Source: Circinella umbellata (lineage: Eukaryota > Mucoromycota > Mucoromycetes > Mucorales > Lichtheimiaceae). Taken from it: a DNA stretch of 64,000 nt. The first letter of the stretch is position 1. Each line of letters begins with the position of its first letter. The notes beneath the pieces are model-generated. The model was not told the DNA's origin. It saw only the letters and a list, made by a program, of their open reading frames with translations, and did no database searches. Location: the NCBI GenBank assembly GCA_025093555.1, contig JAIWNF010000049.1, positions 186,001 to 250,000 on the forward strand, in the 5' to 3' direction. This document shows, piece after piece, positions 45,311-60,137 of the stretch. The position numbers were made by a program, and so were the translations under genes.

Positions 45311-46445
45311 CTATTTTGTGTTTTCTGCAAAATAAATACCCTCCTATTTATATTTAATAACAAAAAAATTGTAATTGGTTGTTAATATAATTTTCTATTT
45401 CCATTGTCTTATATCATTTTATCCCTCTCTTTATTATTTAACATATATATACCTGTGCTATCCAATATGTCGATTTTGATGAAGATTTTGCCGCTGCTAC
45501 CTCTAATTGACCAGGAATTGGCTGGCCATATTGATGACTAGTACTGGAACTCAAATAAGCTTTACTTTCAATATGTGACAGTTGAATTGGTGCTTCTCGA
45601 GTCCAATATTTTCCAGATGAACACTCCACTTTCCAATCATCACCTATTGTATTTATATTTTAGTAATATTATTATGCATACATATATGAGAGGCTTTTTT
45701 TTTTGAAATATATTTTTACCAGTATCTTCACCATCAAAACAACTAACTTCTTGCTGTCGTGATAATGGTGATGAATGTAAATGACTATGAAGATAATTCT
45801 TTGTGTTGGCATGACGTAAACGAATAGTTGATCCACAAGGTACTGGTTCTCTATATAAATATGCACATATCATTTCCATCCATAAGTACGATTTTTATTC
45901 GCATGTCTTTTTTTCCTTTTCTCCTAATAAATGTTGACACTCTATATCAATATTAAAAAAAACCCATACATACCCTCGTTTACATTGCTTTCCTAGACTT
46001 GCACGCACAAGCCAAAAACTATTACCATCGTCTGCTTCAGGAAAAGCTGTAATAGATTGTTGTCCTGATCCACTTCCTGCCAATAATTAAAAATTTCCCT
46101 TTTTTTTCTTAGTATACAAAATACAGTATAGTTTATTTTTTGAAGTAAAATAGGATAAAGAAGATAGCATGTTATTTCAATATAGTATATACAAGAAAGG
46201 AAATTGCACGTAAGGAATTACCATAAGAAACACCATGAGAATGAAGTTTGAAACCAGAAGGTTGATGAGTAAGTTTGATCGTACTGCCACATGTTACTTT
46301 TTCAAAACCTGTTATAAACATTTTTAGTGAATGAAGAAAATATTCAATGACTTATTATCAATTTATTACCATCCTCAAGATCAACAGCACCAGAAGCTAC
46401 AGCAACAAAGCAGATAAAGGCGGATGCTAGACAACTCAGTTTCAT
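45311..46445 (-). CDS. SDF2: SDF2-like MIR-domain protein of the secretory pathway
   Basis: Six minus-strand exons: 46445-46370, 46308-46222, 46076-45974, 45850-45720, 45643-45453 and 45343-45311, encoding 206 residues. The signal peptide is MKLSCLASAFICFVAVASG. Three MIR repeats follow: VTCGSTIKLTHQPSGFKLHS (about 30-50), VPCGSTIRLRHANTKNYLHS (about 90-110) and REAPIQLSHIESKAYLSS (about 150-170). WKVEC and YWIAQ-EGIYF are the usual SDF2 closing blocks. SDF2 proteins work in the ER with chaperones and protein O-mannosyltransferases. Unlike animal SDF2L1, the tail ends AENTK with no HDEL-type retention signal. The last 11-codon exon was found by the EGI motif and a TAG acceptor; without it the protein would end AQVYIC. 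Confidence 0.85.
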
Positions 46446-49400
46446 GATGAAGTTGCTGTATGATATATAAAGCGGAGTGTGTGCCTATGATGAAAAGGGG
46501 AAAAAGGGTCAAAAAAAAAAAAAGAAGCGCGTTATGCTTGAATTTCGGCCGACACGTGGCAATCCTAATTTTCAAATAGAAAAAAAAAGTTTATTTTTCG
46601 TGTACTAATTTGTGTGTTTATTGGCAACTTGAAAAATCATACATGGATTCTATAGAGCCATGCACATAATATATTACCCGAGTATAGATAAAAGTGCTAA
46701 CCCAGATTATTATATCGGTACTATCAATGACTGATCAACATAAAAATTATTATGTAGTTAATAAATTCGTAGTATTATGTAAAATTATTTTGCTGAGATA
46801 TCACGATCAAAATAAAACATAGAACCAAGGAAAAAAAAATGCGATTTAGAATCTGTAAAAAGCAACAAGAATAGAACCTTCTGTCTCGGATAAGAATTAG
46901 AGTATGCTATTTTGTTACCATGACAAAATTAACTCAACAACTTCTCTATTTTATTTTGATAACATTTGTTTTACGTAGTCATAGTAACATGTATAAAAAT
47001 CAGTAAAAGAAAAAGTAAAAAAAGATACGAATGATATACACTTCAAAAAGAAATTGATATCGGTGCAAAATAAAAAAAATACGAAATTCAATAATGGCGA
47101 GAATATAGATTGTTTGTCTATTGGGAAACAAAAGGAGTGATTAATATATGTAGAGAAATAAAGCTGATACGTACGCAGTCTAGTACATAAAAAATTTCTT
47201 GTCAGTAGTCATTTCAAGAAATCAAAGGGTATTTTTGTAGCCTTATTTATCCCCTCATTCGGAAATTTTGAGAATTTTGAAATTGTGAACCGCCTATGGG
47301 GATAAACGTTGCGCCCCACTATTTTTTAATAGAACCATTAAGTAAAGTTTTTAATAATCTTGATTATCTTATTAATTAACATCTGATTTAACACTGTACT
47401 AAATACGTAGCTTATTATATATATATATATATATGCGCTCAGAAAAGTAGAAGCATCTTTGGATTCCACTAACGACAACACTCCATAATTCCTGAAGTGT
47501 GGGTAAAACCAATTTGACTATAAAAAAAGTTCCAGAACCCTTTATATTAGAATGTATGAGCATATCATCATGTTATTATATCGGCAAAAGTAAAATAGTT
47601 ACTCTGTTCATATAAGGAGGAAATTAAGTCTATATAGGACAATATAGGTTTATACGTAGGCGAACCTCCTAGTATATTGATGCAGCTTCTCTATATATCT
47701 ACATATAGGTGTTATTTAGTCGTAAAGCTAGCTTTATAGCCTTTTTAAATTGTTAAGTCAATATAGACAATATAGCAGAGATATGAACTTATAGACTATA
47801 TATGAATAACAGCATCTATTAGTGGTATTTACGATTTTACTACTACAGAGGTGATTTGTAATATTCTCGGTAGTAAATAGTATTTATTCATATTTAGAGT
47901 GCTAATAATATCATTCTATTACTTTCTTCATAATCAGTATGGCTTGTCAATTAAATTGGTTTTCTATAATATGCTTTAATATACTAAACTAAAAGAACTC
48001 ATGAGGATTAAATCCATGAGGTCCGCTTTGGTTACCACGCGGTGATTCTTCGTCAAACATAAGTCGCACAGCATCCTAATCAACATCTTTTCCAAGATAG
48101 CTTTCGGCATCGAGAATGTGGTGATATTTCCTACCCCATACCGACCCAACTCGATATGTTTTTCTTTTGTCCGACTCAACTTTTCGTGTTCATAAGCTTT
48201 GCCTAAACGATAATATAGCTATAAACATTTTTTTTAGCAAACTTAACACAATAAAAGTGATCTAGTAATAGTGATAAGAAAGTAAACTACAGGATATTGT
48301 GTAAACTTGCTGCTTGGCAACTCTTTACCATTTATTTCCATATGTAAGTATTTTTTTTTTCATTTTTTGGCCTTGTTGACAAAAAACCATTTCCATCAAT
48401 GAAATGAACCGTAACAAGCCAAAAAAAATTGTTAATATCAGTATTGAATAAGTAATCCTGAATACATTACCAAGAAGTAAATGAGTGCAACAAGTGATTT
48501 GGGTACTGGGCGAGGGATACGTTCATTCTTGCTCTTGGTTGTGAATATAGGCATGTCATAACATAAGCGACACAGTGGGCAAGGCAACTACGCTGCAGCA
48601 GGCCGCCATCAATTTCAAATTCAACTCGGCCAAAACTATGGTAGTGTATATTAAGAGAAAAGATATTAGCTCAAGATGAATGTAATAGAATAGATGCTAC
48701 AAAACTATATAATCAATTTACTTGTCTTCCATGATCACCATCTACTTAATTCGAAAAAAGTGTACCGCACATTCTATCGTGTTTATTTAAAAAAAAACTG
48801 CTTATATTAATGTTGTAACAGCTTATTTTACTGTTTTATTTGTTGTTAACAGTGATATTGGTCAAAATTTTATTGTGCTGGTGATCCGTTATCGCTCATT
48901 TGCGCGTCATGTTGAGAAGACAAAAAAGATTTATAAGTATTATTGTTATTCGTATGACTATTGTAGTAGTCCTGTATCTATGTAGAGCTAGATGCTATAT
49001 GTCTTATTGTTTTGTTTCTTGATTTTCTTGAAAATTCTTGACACTGAAAAGATGGTGATGGTTGTTGAAGTACATCAGTAACATTATTTTGACACCGGAT
49101 ATTAGAAAGTACTGCACCATCACTACCGTTAGAATTTGTTAATTTGTTTAAAAATTTCTAAAATTCGAACGTCCTGATCGGCGAGGTACTACTAGTTTTA
49201 TAAAATACATCAGCTGTTTGGTATTTAAAGATTTTCAAACTGAAAGACGTCAAGAAAAAAGCAGCTACTACATTTAGTTTAAGAGATAAACGGATTGACC
49301 GCCATCACCTTTTGAGATCAGCGACTAATCAGGACATCCATAGCTTTAAAAAATCAATTAATTATACTTGTATTAAGTAGATCCCGTCGTCGCAATCTTT

Positions 49401-49499
49401 TATTCTTGATTGTCAAAGGTAAAGGTGGTATAAAAAAAAAGTAATATGCTTTATCACTTTATCAACCTACTCAATTATTACTTTTACCTTCACTTTCTC
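46446..49499. other. gene-poor AT-rich region
   Basis: About 3 kb with no supported gene. A (TA)n run lies near 47417-47434. Minus-strand frames around 47976-48179 are short and unplaced, and may belong to older transposon debris linked to the transposase remnant at 49500-50813. Confidence 0.5.
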
Positions 49500-50813
49500 A
49501 TTATAACAAAAATATATATATATATATACGTACTGAATTTTGTCTCTACAATTTCTGTCAACTCGTCCAGTAGGTGATTGTATGACATAATTTCAGTATG
49601 ATGAAAACGATTAGCAGCGGTCTCTTTCTTTACGTCATTCTATGCTATTATTGACCAGTTAAGAGCTTGTTTGAACGTGACTTTGTACAGGCCTTTAACC
49701 TGGCTGTTGTTATAGTGGATTACTGCTTGAAAAAATAGGGTTTTTTCATTATTTTTCGTAATTTAAATAAGTAAACATGAAAATTGATCATAATAAACAT
49801 GATTAACTTTCTATACATATTTTAATACTTTTTGAATACAGTAATGGTTAATGCATCTAAAAGTTAAAAGTGAGATGATGTATGAGAGAAAGCAAGCAAA
49901 TCTCAAAGTTGTTAAATTAAATATCCAATTTTTCATGAGAAGGAGCATTATCCATCAGAAGAGAAATTTCTTTACTTCTTGTGCGTCTATTTTGTGAAGA
50001 ACTTTTTCAAAATGGCTTTTGTCATTCATGCATTGGAACTGTGCTGGTGTTGATAATAGCTAGTCTTGAATAATTATATTTTAATTAATAAATGTGCGTA
50101 CGTATTCCTTTTCATAAACAAATTGTCGTAACTTACTAAACTTTGATCCAAAACCTCTTCCTCCAGACCAAGTTTGTGTGTACCATCTACATTGCATGCA
50201 AGAGTGACAGTGACACGATTCTTGTCAACCTCCACACCAGTAACTGACTGTTTAGATATTGTCCTACAAGACACTTGTGTGTGGGATGGGCCGGTTTCAT
50301 TAATGTTGTAAATACCTTCTGCCAAATATTCAATAATCTTTCCCTTGACTTTGCCAATTCATTTTTGAATAGCTTCATTGTTGAGGTTGATCGATGCGGC
50401 TTCATCATGGATCCCCCATGATTTCATATCATTACGCTTGAAGAATCTCATCACCCAACGATCTGAAAACTGAAATCCTTCAGATACAGGTATCTTGAGG
50501 CGTCCAATCCGCATGTTGGAATATAGAACAATACCCTCGCGATCAATGGGTTGACCAACTGATGCCATATCCCGACAAAACTGGGCAAGTGGTTCCTCTA
50601 CTTCAAGGCGTACTGCTTGTCGTTTTTGTTTGTTTGTAAGTACGTTTCTTGCAAACCCATAAGCCGATCACCACTTTGAAGGATGTGTATAACCTCCATG
50701 TCAGAAACGACTTCGGGACGCGGTGTTCTCACCTCAATAACGCTGCTTACATGTTTTTGATCGATATTAATTGCTGTAAATTTCTTTCCCTTCTTTTTGT
50801 CAACACTTTTCAT
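49500..50813 (-). pseudogene. pogo/Tigger-type (CENP-B-like) DDE transposase remnant
   Basis: Read on the minus strand in order: a basic start (MKSVDKKKGKKFTAINIDQK, from 50813), the helix-turn-helix/CENP-B part ending FQFSDRWVMRFFKRNDMKSW and GIHDEAASINLNNEA (about 50500-50365), and GIYNINETGPSH (about 50310) where the first catalytic Asp of the DETG motif is Asn. TVTLACNVDGTHK (about 50200), LLMDNAPSHEKL with the second Asp (about 49960-49930), a KVTFKQALNWS block (about 49680) and an FHHTEI-type end (about 49600) follow. Several stops and frame changes separate these blocks. CENP-B-like domains descend from this family, but this copy is plainly broken. Confidence 0.75.
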
Positions 50814-51688
50814 GGTATATCCTTCTGTTTTAGCTGCAGTATATCGTCATAGGTAGAAAACAGGTACGAAGCGAACATGACATAAAGAAAGAAAGACCAT
50901 TTTGAATATATGTAAGAATCCATGATTCTGTGTTCTTTTTATTCGAAATGTGCGTCATTTGTCATTGAACTAGTAATAATTATAAGATACTTGTGTCAAC
51001 CAACACAGACATTTCATAATTTTATTGTGTAATAGTCTATCATATTATTTTACTATTTTACATTGCATATGCAGGCGCAACAGATTGGGCAGAACAGTAG
51101 GTTCTGTTGGTTTTTTTAAATTGTCCAATATTGTAAGAGATAGGTTCGATAACTCAAAACTAATTCTTCTTTGGCAATATGTATTAGGCGGGGCTGCCTC
51201 TTCCAAATCTTCGAGTTGTGATAACGATGTGGGGTAATGTACATATTTTTAAAACTATATATATCTTTTATCCTTGGATGTAAAAACGGATAATATTTCA
51301 ATTACTTTCGTGAGATTTTTAATGCATTAAGATTTCTAAGAAAAAAAGTAGGTTGAGACCTTCACCATGTAATCGTATATGAATCATATTCACAATTGCA
51401 AAATAACTTAACAAAATATATCATTTTAACAATGATTATCAAACAGTACCTCGATTGTGCCCAACCAAAAAAAAAAAAAAAATTAAGTTTAAAAATATGG
51501 AAATGTTTACAATGCATTTTTATTTCTTCTTTTTTGAAAAAATCTATACATGAGATAAAGAAGAAAATAAGAGGAAGAAAAAAGAGTATGGGAAATCGTT
51601 AAATGTAAGGGATGATTGGTTGTTTTCGTTATTGTAGAGTTGCGAAAATAAAAGGATGGAAGATACAAGGACTTTTTTATAAAGATAT
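50814..51688. other. intergenic, downstream flank of IDH2
   Basis: No supported gene. The segment next to 51689 is the probable 3'UTR of IDH2, with A-rich and T-rich runs on either strand. Confidence 0.5.
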
Positions 51689-53750
<2,062 letters not shown>

Positions 53751-56608
53751 GACTTTATGACAAGGGTTGGACCTTTTTAAAAAACAGAAAAAAGTTAGGA
53801 AGCGACGGGAAGAAGTTGAAAATCTTTTCTCGTGAAAATTAAAGGTCTCCCGGTTTTGGTCGGGATGCGCGTCTTAAACTTTTAGCCACTAAGAAGCCAG
53901 TCCTTCTTTCTCATTCTATTTTATTATAAGTGTTTCTGTTTTTTTATATTATTTTTTATTAAAGAAACTTATTTTACTGACATTTAATGACTATATAATA
54001 GCTCTTTTAAGAATATCATTTCTATAGTAATTTGTTTCCATGGCTAGTATGGTTACTCCTCAATTATATCTTTGAAACATTTGTCTTATTTAAACTTCAG
54101 AAACCCTTTCATTATTAGGGCAAAGTAAAAAGAATACTCAGAATTTATATATGTGTTATGTTTTGGAGAACAAATAGGGCATGGGTTACCAAAAAAAGGT
54201 AGTTCAGAAAACCCCGTCACAATAAACAAATATGGTTGGCTATGGGAACATTAAGCATTGATTCCAAACAAAAAAAACATAACAATGGCTATGGACAGAA
54301 TGGGAAAGTAGAAGTAGTAAATGCATATTCTCGAAGATCGTCCCATCCAACGAAAAGAGACTTTGATTGTACATTGATATGTTAAGCTTTCGGATATTAC
54401 CGCCGTTCACGTAAAGTATAAATGAATCTCGGGTGATCAGGGAAAGAGCATAAAATATCATCGGATCAGTTTACCCCGCAAAACTTTACTTTTATTTAAA
54501 TAAGAGAAAGAAAGAAGAAACGTTAAAGACGTCAAAATCCCGCTTTGATCCGTTTCTCTTCTTTGATTACTTGTACCCCACACAATTATATAGACATATC
54601 TGGAAAATATCGATCGTAACACCTTACAGAAATTCTGCCAATTTTTTCAACCAAGCGAAAACATTTTTCTTTAAAAAAAATAGTTGCTACAGAATAAATA
54701 GAATTGCATAGCATACTATATTTTCGAAAATGATGATGTAATTCCAAACAAAATAGAACATTGGGTTATATAAAGTTAAGCTCGGATCAACTACGTAATC
54801 GCAACAAGTAGTACGCTTCATAGTTAGATCCCCGGATCATGCCGAGATAAGGATCAAAGTCTTTCCCCGCACTACTTTCGACTCTCAGACGGATAGTACC
54901 GCTTTTTCGTCCGGATTTTAAAACATCATCAAAACTGTAAACAGTAAAAAATGTTATCAAATTATTTGTCTAGATTTTAGTGCCAGAATATTTCTGTTTA
55001 GGTTTTTGTATTCTTGTTCACGGTTTTATTATATCAACATCAACGTTACTGAAAAGCATACATATAGAAAAATTCAGTACACCAGACCGCCACAACACTT
55101 TTCTAAGACAAGCATGATTAAGTCATCTAATACAATATTTTTTTCGTTACTTGTTTGACTATTTCATCTATTCTTGGAGTCAGTTGATTATTTTCGCTCA
55201 ACCTATTTTCATCGAACAGCAAGTAGCATTATAGCAATTAGGTCTAGGAACCACAATGCTAACCAGATGCTATTAAGCTTATTTCATGTAACTTTGGATC
55301 AGAGCACTTCGATCGGATTGAGGAAAAGTAATATAGGTTTAGATATGAGCATTTACAACCACGTTTCTCTTAAATTCACTGATTAATCGATTTGTATGAA
55401 TTAAAGTGCGCTATTCATTACCAGATAACGTTCCTTTATATTATTTTTATCAAGAATATTTATGCTTTTGTTGAGAAACTCGATAAAGTGATCTGTTCGT
55501 GTTCCAATTCGAGTATTCAGTTCTGTAGTGCCATAGCTTCTCACTGGTTTTTATTTGACTCTGGGTTTCATTGATTGTTGTAGCTGCTGTTGTTATTTTT
55601 TCACCAGTGTTCTTGTTTGACTAGAAGTGGGTACTCTATCGAAGCTATTTCATGACCAATATCTTGCCAAAAATAGTGAAACGAACAATTATTTAAAGGA
55701 AACAAAACAAAATATTATGTAAAACATCAACAACATATCAACTACGTACTTGTATCTATTTATATTTTGTCACGCTTGAAATAGTGTGTCGCATGAAAAG
55801 TTCTAAGGTGTTTAATTTGGTTAATCACAAATACCTTGACCATAGCTTTCCACTTGAAAAACAGATTGGATCATTCAACATGACAACGAAGAACGATTTT
55901 CGTACGCAGCCATAAAAGTAAATATAAACTGGCATAAGTCAATAACTCCAATACGCGCGCTATAGGTATTAGCTTTGTTTTTATTTTATTGCATTTTTAG
56001 TACACTATTGTTGAAGCTGACTGAATTACTTTAGGTATTATGTTATTAAAAAAAGTGTTGTAAAACACACAGTGTTTTAACTTCACAGTCTAGTTTTTAA
56101 AGTGAAGTGGCCCAGTGGCGAACTGTTAAGTTAAAATTGTGGGCATAAAGTTGTAAAGTTACAGCCAATGTAAAATAAGTTACAGCCCAAAAAATTTTTT
56201 TAACTGCACATATAATTTCAACGTATTACATAGGTGTTGAATGAGATAGATCGAGGGAGATGATCGATTGACTCTAAGGATAACTGAAACAGTTAAACGA
56301 GTAGCGAAAAAAATACTGTCTTGGAGGGGTCAATCATGCACATTCATATTTTTTGATGCTTGTCCTACGTAAAAATAAGTTCTGTACAATAAAAATAGGC
56401 GCAAAAAAAACCATTGTGCTTCACACAACGCAAATGTTTTATATTTTAAGAAAATTTTTAGTAGATCACAAGAAACAAAGCATTTAGAACTTTTTTATTT
56501 TTTATACAAAGAGAAGAAGGAAAAGTGAAAGTGGGTTTACAAACGGTATAGAAAAATAATATTATAGTTATTAGTTAAAAAAAAGAAACATTTTTTCAAA
56601 AATTTTGT
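53751..56608. other. gene-poor region with one exon-like remnant
   Basis: This is the 5' flank of IDH2 followed by about 2.5 kb with no intact gene. The minus-strand fragment at 54787-54934 is listed separately. Frames at 54240-54461 (-) and 55174-55386 (+) are open but unassigned. Confidence 0.5.
54787..54934 (-). pseudogene. orphan exon-like fragment, unknown family
   Basis: After a good acceptor (TTTACAG) the minus strand is open for 48 codons to a TGA. It encodes FDDVLKSGRKSGTIRLRV, then ESSAGKDFDPYLGMIRGSN and a short end. GC content is higher than in the flanks, and the composition is that of a real protein. No upstream exon was found, so it may be the surviving last exon of a lost gene. 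Confidence 0.4.
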
Positions 56609-58717
56609 TTACAAGATTCTGTCAACAATCTTGATATTCTCCTTTTCAAGCAATTCAATGATAGGATCATTGATTTCAGGAGTCATGGGAGCAAGAACAC
56701 CAGTTTGAGTCAACTTGCCATCCAAAATCAATTGGGTAGCAATACCACAAGGAACACCAACGGTCTTAGCCATAGCAGAATAACCACCAGGAACACCATA
56801 TTCAATCATGGTTGAAGTACGGGTTTGTTTGGTACCATCCTTTAATTCAACTTCGAAACGATGTTGCAAGAAGCACATGTCACGTTCACCTTCTTCATAT
56901 TGCATCTTTTCTTCCAAAGTGGCACAGAAAGTATCCAACAAGTTACCACGACGTGTGACCTTGATATCAGAGAAGAAACCCAACCAACGCATACCATCCA
57001 AAATATGACTTAAACGGGGTTCGTTGGCGATACCAGCCTTTTCAATAATGGCAGCCTTCAAAGTATCAGCATCATTGCTGGAAGTACCAACAACTTGAGC
57101 AATGACTTGGCTCCAGCTAATTTCACCAGCATCAGCAGCCAAGTGAGCAACGGGTTCTTCATTCAAGAAACCAAGAGTGACGAGAGCTTTGGCGAGTTGT
57201 GGGAAACCGTCATAGCGGATGGAACCACGGATGATAGTTTCGGCTTCAGGGATGTGGTAACGCTTATCGTATGGGGTAGAATCACGGTTACCATAACCAA
57301 CAAAAGCATAACCTGGGTAGCCAGTGTTAAGAACACGGACAGATTCCATAAGTTCAGGGCCTGACACTTCGACAACCTATCATTATATTTTTTACAAAGC
57401 ATGTTAAAAGTGATAAAGTATACGTTTCTTTTTTTCTTTTACTTCTCATACAGTCCCTTTTATCTCATCTCTCTCTTCTCTCTCTCACCCACGCACACAC
57501 ATGCTATAAATTAATTGTAAACGTATATATTTACCTTGCCATTTTCAAGATATCTGGCAGTGTTCTTCAAAGCCAAAAGGACACCACGAGCGGACCAAGA
57601 GAACTTATAACCGAAGGGGTTATCCGAGTTTTCGGGTGCGGGAAGACCACCACAGAAAGAGATAAATTCCTTGATCTATAAATATAATATAATTTCCAAA
57701 CAAATAAGTCACCAACACTCCTACTACGTCACAATGGGGTCATTTACGCGTGTGTCTTTCTATTTTATTTTTTAATTACCTTGCCACCCTCCTTATGAAC
57801 TTCGTCAATAGTACGGACAGCATACAAGTGATCGATACCAGGGTCCAAACCGATTTCGTTCATAACAGTGATACCAGCATCCTTAGCACTACATATTCAT
57901 TTGACAAAAAACGCCGCGTTAATTAGAAAAAAGACAGCATTTTCCCAATGTAACACATATCTTGTTCACACATAAAGATATACTCACGCTTGATCGTATT
58001 CCATCATAGCGGGGGAGACATAAGAAGTAGTGACAACATTCTTCTTATGCTTGACAGCAGCAGCAATAACCTTAGCGTGGTAAATATAAGGGATCAAACT
58101 ATATCATTATAAAATCCGAAACATAAGTTGTCAGCAAAAAAATACCCTATATTGGGCTCGTCACCAGACAAAACATAAACACATAGTTCTCATTTGACAC
58201 GGAAATCCAAAAATCAACTCGCGTTCTCTTTTTTATATATGTTACATACCTGATGGCAATATCGTGTTGAGCAACAAGATCTTCAATAGCTTGAGCATCA
58301 CTGATATCAACAGCAACGGCAGTTGTGTTGTTAGGAAACTTTTCTTGAAGGGCCTGAGCGTTGGCTAAAGTTCGGCTTGCTATTTATACCAAAAATATGA
58401 TAATACACGTAGCAATATGAATAAACCCGCAATAAAACCATTTACAAAAATAAGAATAAAAACTCATCAAATTATATACCAATAGTCAACTTGTTTTCAG
58501 GACGACGAAGGACGTATTCAACAAAAGGAGCAGCAACGAAGCCGGATCCGAGCAAAAGAATCTTCCTGTTGACAGTTGAACAATAATAGAATGATATTAA
58601 TGCGCATGTATTTTGTAAGTAAAACTTTCTTCTGGTATATATAATACTTTATACAATTATCTTTTTTTTTATCTCTTAAATTTATATATGTACTATGGAT
58701 ATTTACTTTTCAGACAT
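56609..58717 (-). CDS. LYS9: saccharopine dehydrogenase (NADP+, L-glutamate-forming)
   Basis: Seven minus-strand exons: 58717-58707, 58565-58480, 58379-58250, 58098-57988, 57888-57780, 57675-57535 and 57376-56609, encoding about 451 residues. Exon 1 is a microexon of 11 nt (MSE plus two bases). The N-terminal Rossmann fold reads [20 protein letters not shown]. The family blocks [54 protein letters not shown] and the C-terminal [20 protein letters not shown] are all present. The enzyme joins glutamate and aminoadipate semialdehyde to give saccharopine, the penultimate step of the fungal alpha-aminoadipate lysine pathway. Length matches yeast Lys9 (446). The 95-bp gap above the start leads into unassigned sequence. 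Confidence 0.92.
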
Positions 58718-59827
58718 ATTGTGTGTGTTGTATTTGAAAGATGAAAAGAAAAAAAAAAAGAAAAAACTTAAAGATGTCAGGAAACGCGATTATCTTTAAA
58801 ATTACTAGAAGGCAGTCAAGTGAAATCGGAGATCGCATTTCCCCACTTGGAAGCTATCAAAGATCGAGCCACGTTATTGGATAAGATCAATAATCGGGTC
58901 GGAAGAAATATTACAAGGTTTGTAGTTCTCTTTTATTTATACCGATTATTTTCTAACTTACCCCCTTTTTTGCTTTGCCGTGTGAGCCATCCGAATCATT
59001 TGTTATTTTGTACTCCCATAACAATATGCCTATTATTATTATGAGCAATGAGCCATGTAAATAAATAAATAAAAATTCTGTATAATGATAAAAAAAATTT
59101 TTTTTACTCTTATACAGGATGTCAAATATTACTTTTCGTTTAATCCCATCTGTTATTAAGCTCTTTCTTTCGCTAATTGATAGACGAAAAAAAGTAATGT
59201 AAAGTTAATTATCGATTTGAAAATTAGCAGAGTAGATTGTCGTATTCTTTAAAAGGCTAGTAGATGTATAATCGTCAACTTTTTTCTATCCAAGCTTTTT
59301 CGTTTTCATATCACTCTCATATAGTTTGTTCTAAAACACATATAATAAGTAAGATAATAACACCCTACGTGTTCTAAATGAGAAAAATAATTGTTATTTA
59401 TCTATCAAAGAGTACTACATATATGCACTTATGAATGACGATACAAAAAAAAATGGTTGAATTAAAACTATTACGTAATGCAACAAGAAAGTCTTCACAG
59501 AAAAGGTTTGGTGGAGTGGACCTGTTTCTACCTAACTACTCCCCCTCCGTTATTTGTTGGCTGCTTTGCTGCTTTAATGGCAACCCAAAGTACTTATATT
59601 GCAGCTCATGAACTTATGATCCTTGTACGGAAAACGAACCATTTGTCATATTGTTACCTTTTTTTTTTCCTTCCCCCTTTCTTTTTCCTTTCTTTTTATT
59701 AATTTTGTTATTATATATATTATCACCTCATAAATTATCAACATCAGTAATATCTCATTATTATAATTATTCAACAAATAAAGAAGTATTTATCATGAAT
59801 ATTGTGTTCTATTCAGACCATACCAAC
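58718..59827. other. intergenic; unassigned short frames
   Basis: A plus-strand frame at about 58820-58918 (FPHLEAIKDRATLLDKINNR) ends at a possible donor and has ordinary protein composition, but no partner exon was convincing. A frame at 59478-59640 contains a hydrophobic LFVGCFAALMATQSTYIAAH segment, also unplaced. Nothing else is seen. Confidence 0.4.
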
Positions 59828-60137
59828 TGTTAGCGATAACCAGGATAATTGCTACACGTACTCGTGAATGTTACTTAAGCCAGTAAGGGGCACAGGTACA
59901 AGTAATTGCAACATTTACAAGTAATTGCAACACTTGCAAGTAGCTGTTACAAGTGCAAGTTACTAATACTCAAGATTTCAGCCAATTATCAACTTAGGAT
60001 AGATAGATAGAAATTAGTATAAATAAGACATCTTTCTTCCTCAATTAAATCTTTGGTTCTACCAAGTTTACAAAGTTTTATTAATTTATAATAAACTACT
60101 TGGTTCACTCACCATTATTTTCTATTTTCACCCTACA
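59828..60137 (+). mobile_element. candidate solo LTR
   Basis: A 310-bp unit begins TGTTAGCGATAACC and ends CACCCTACA, giving TG...CA ends with short imperfect inverted repeats. Inside are four imperfect 18-19-bp repeats (ACAAGTAATTGCAAC type, 59898-59971), a TATA element (TATAAATAAG near 60018) and AATTAAA/AATAAA-like signals. No matching 5-bp duplication was found at the edges, and no second LTR or internal coding region is present. Confidence 0.4.
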
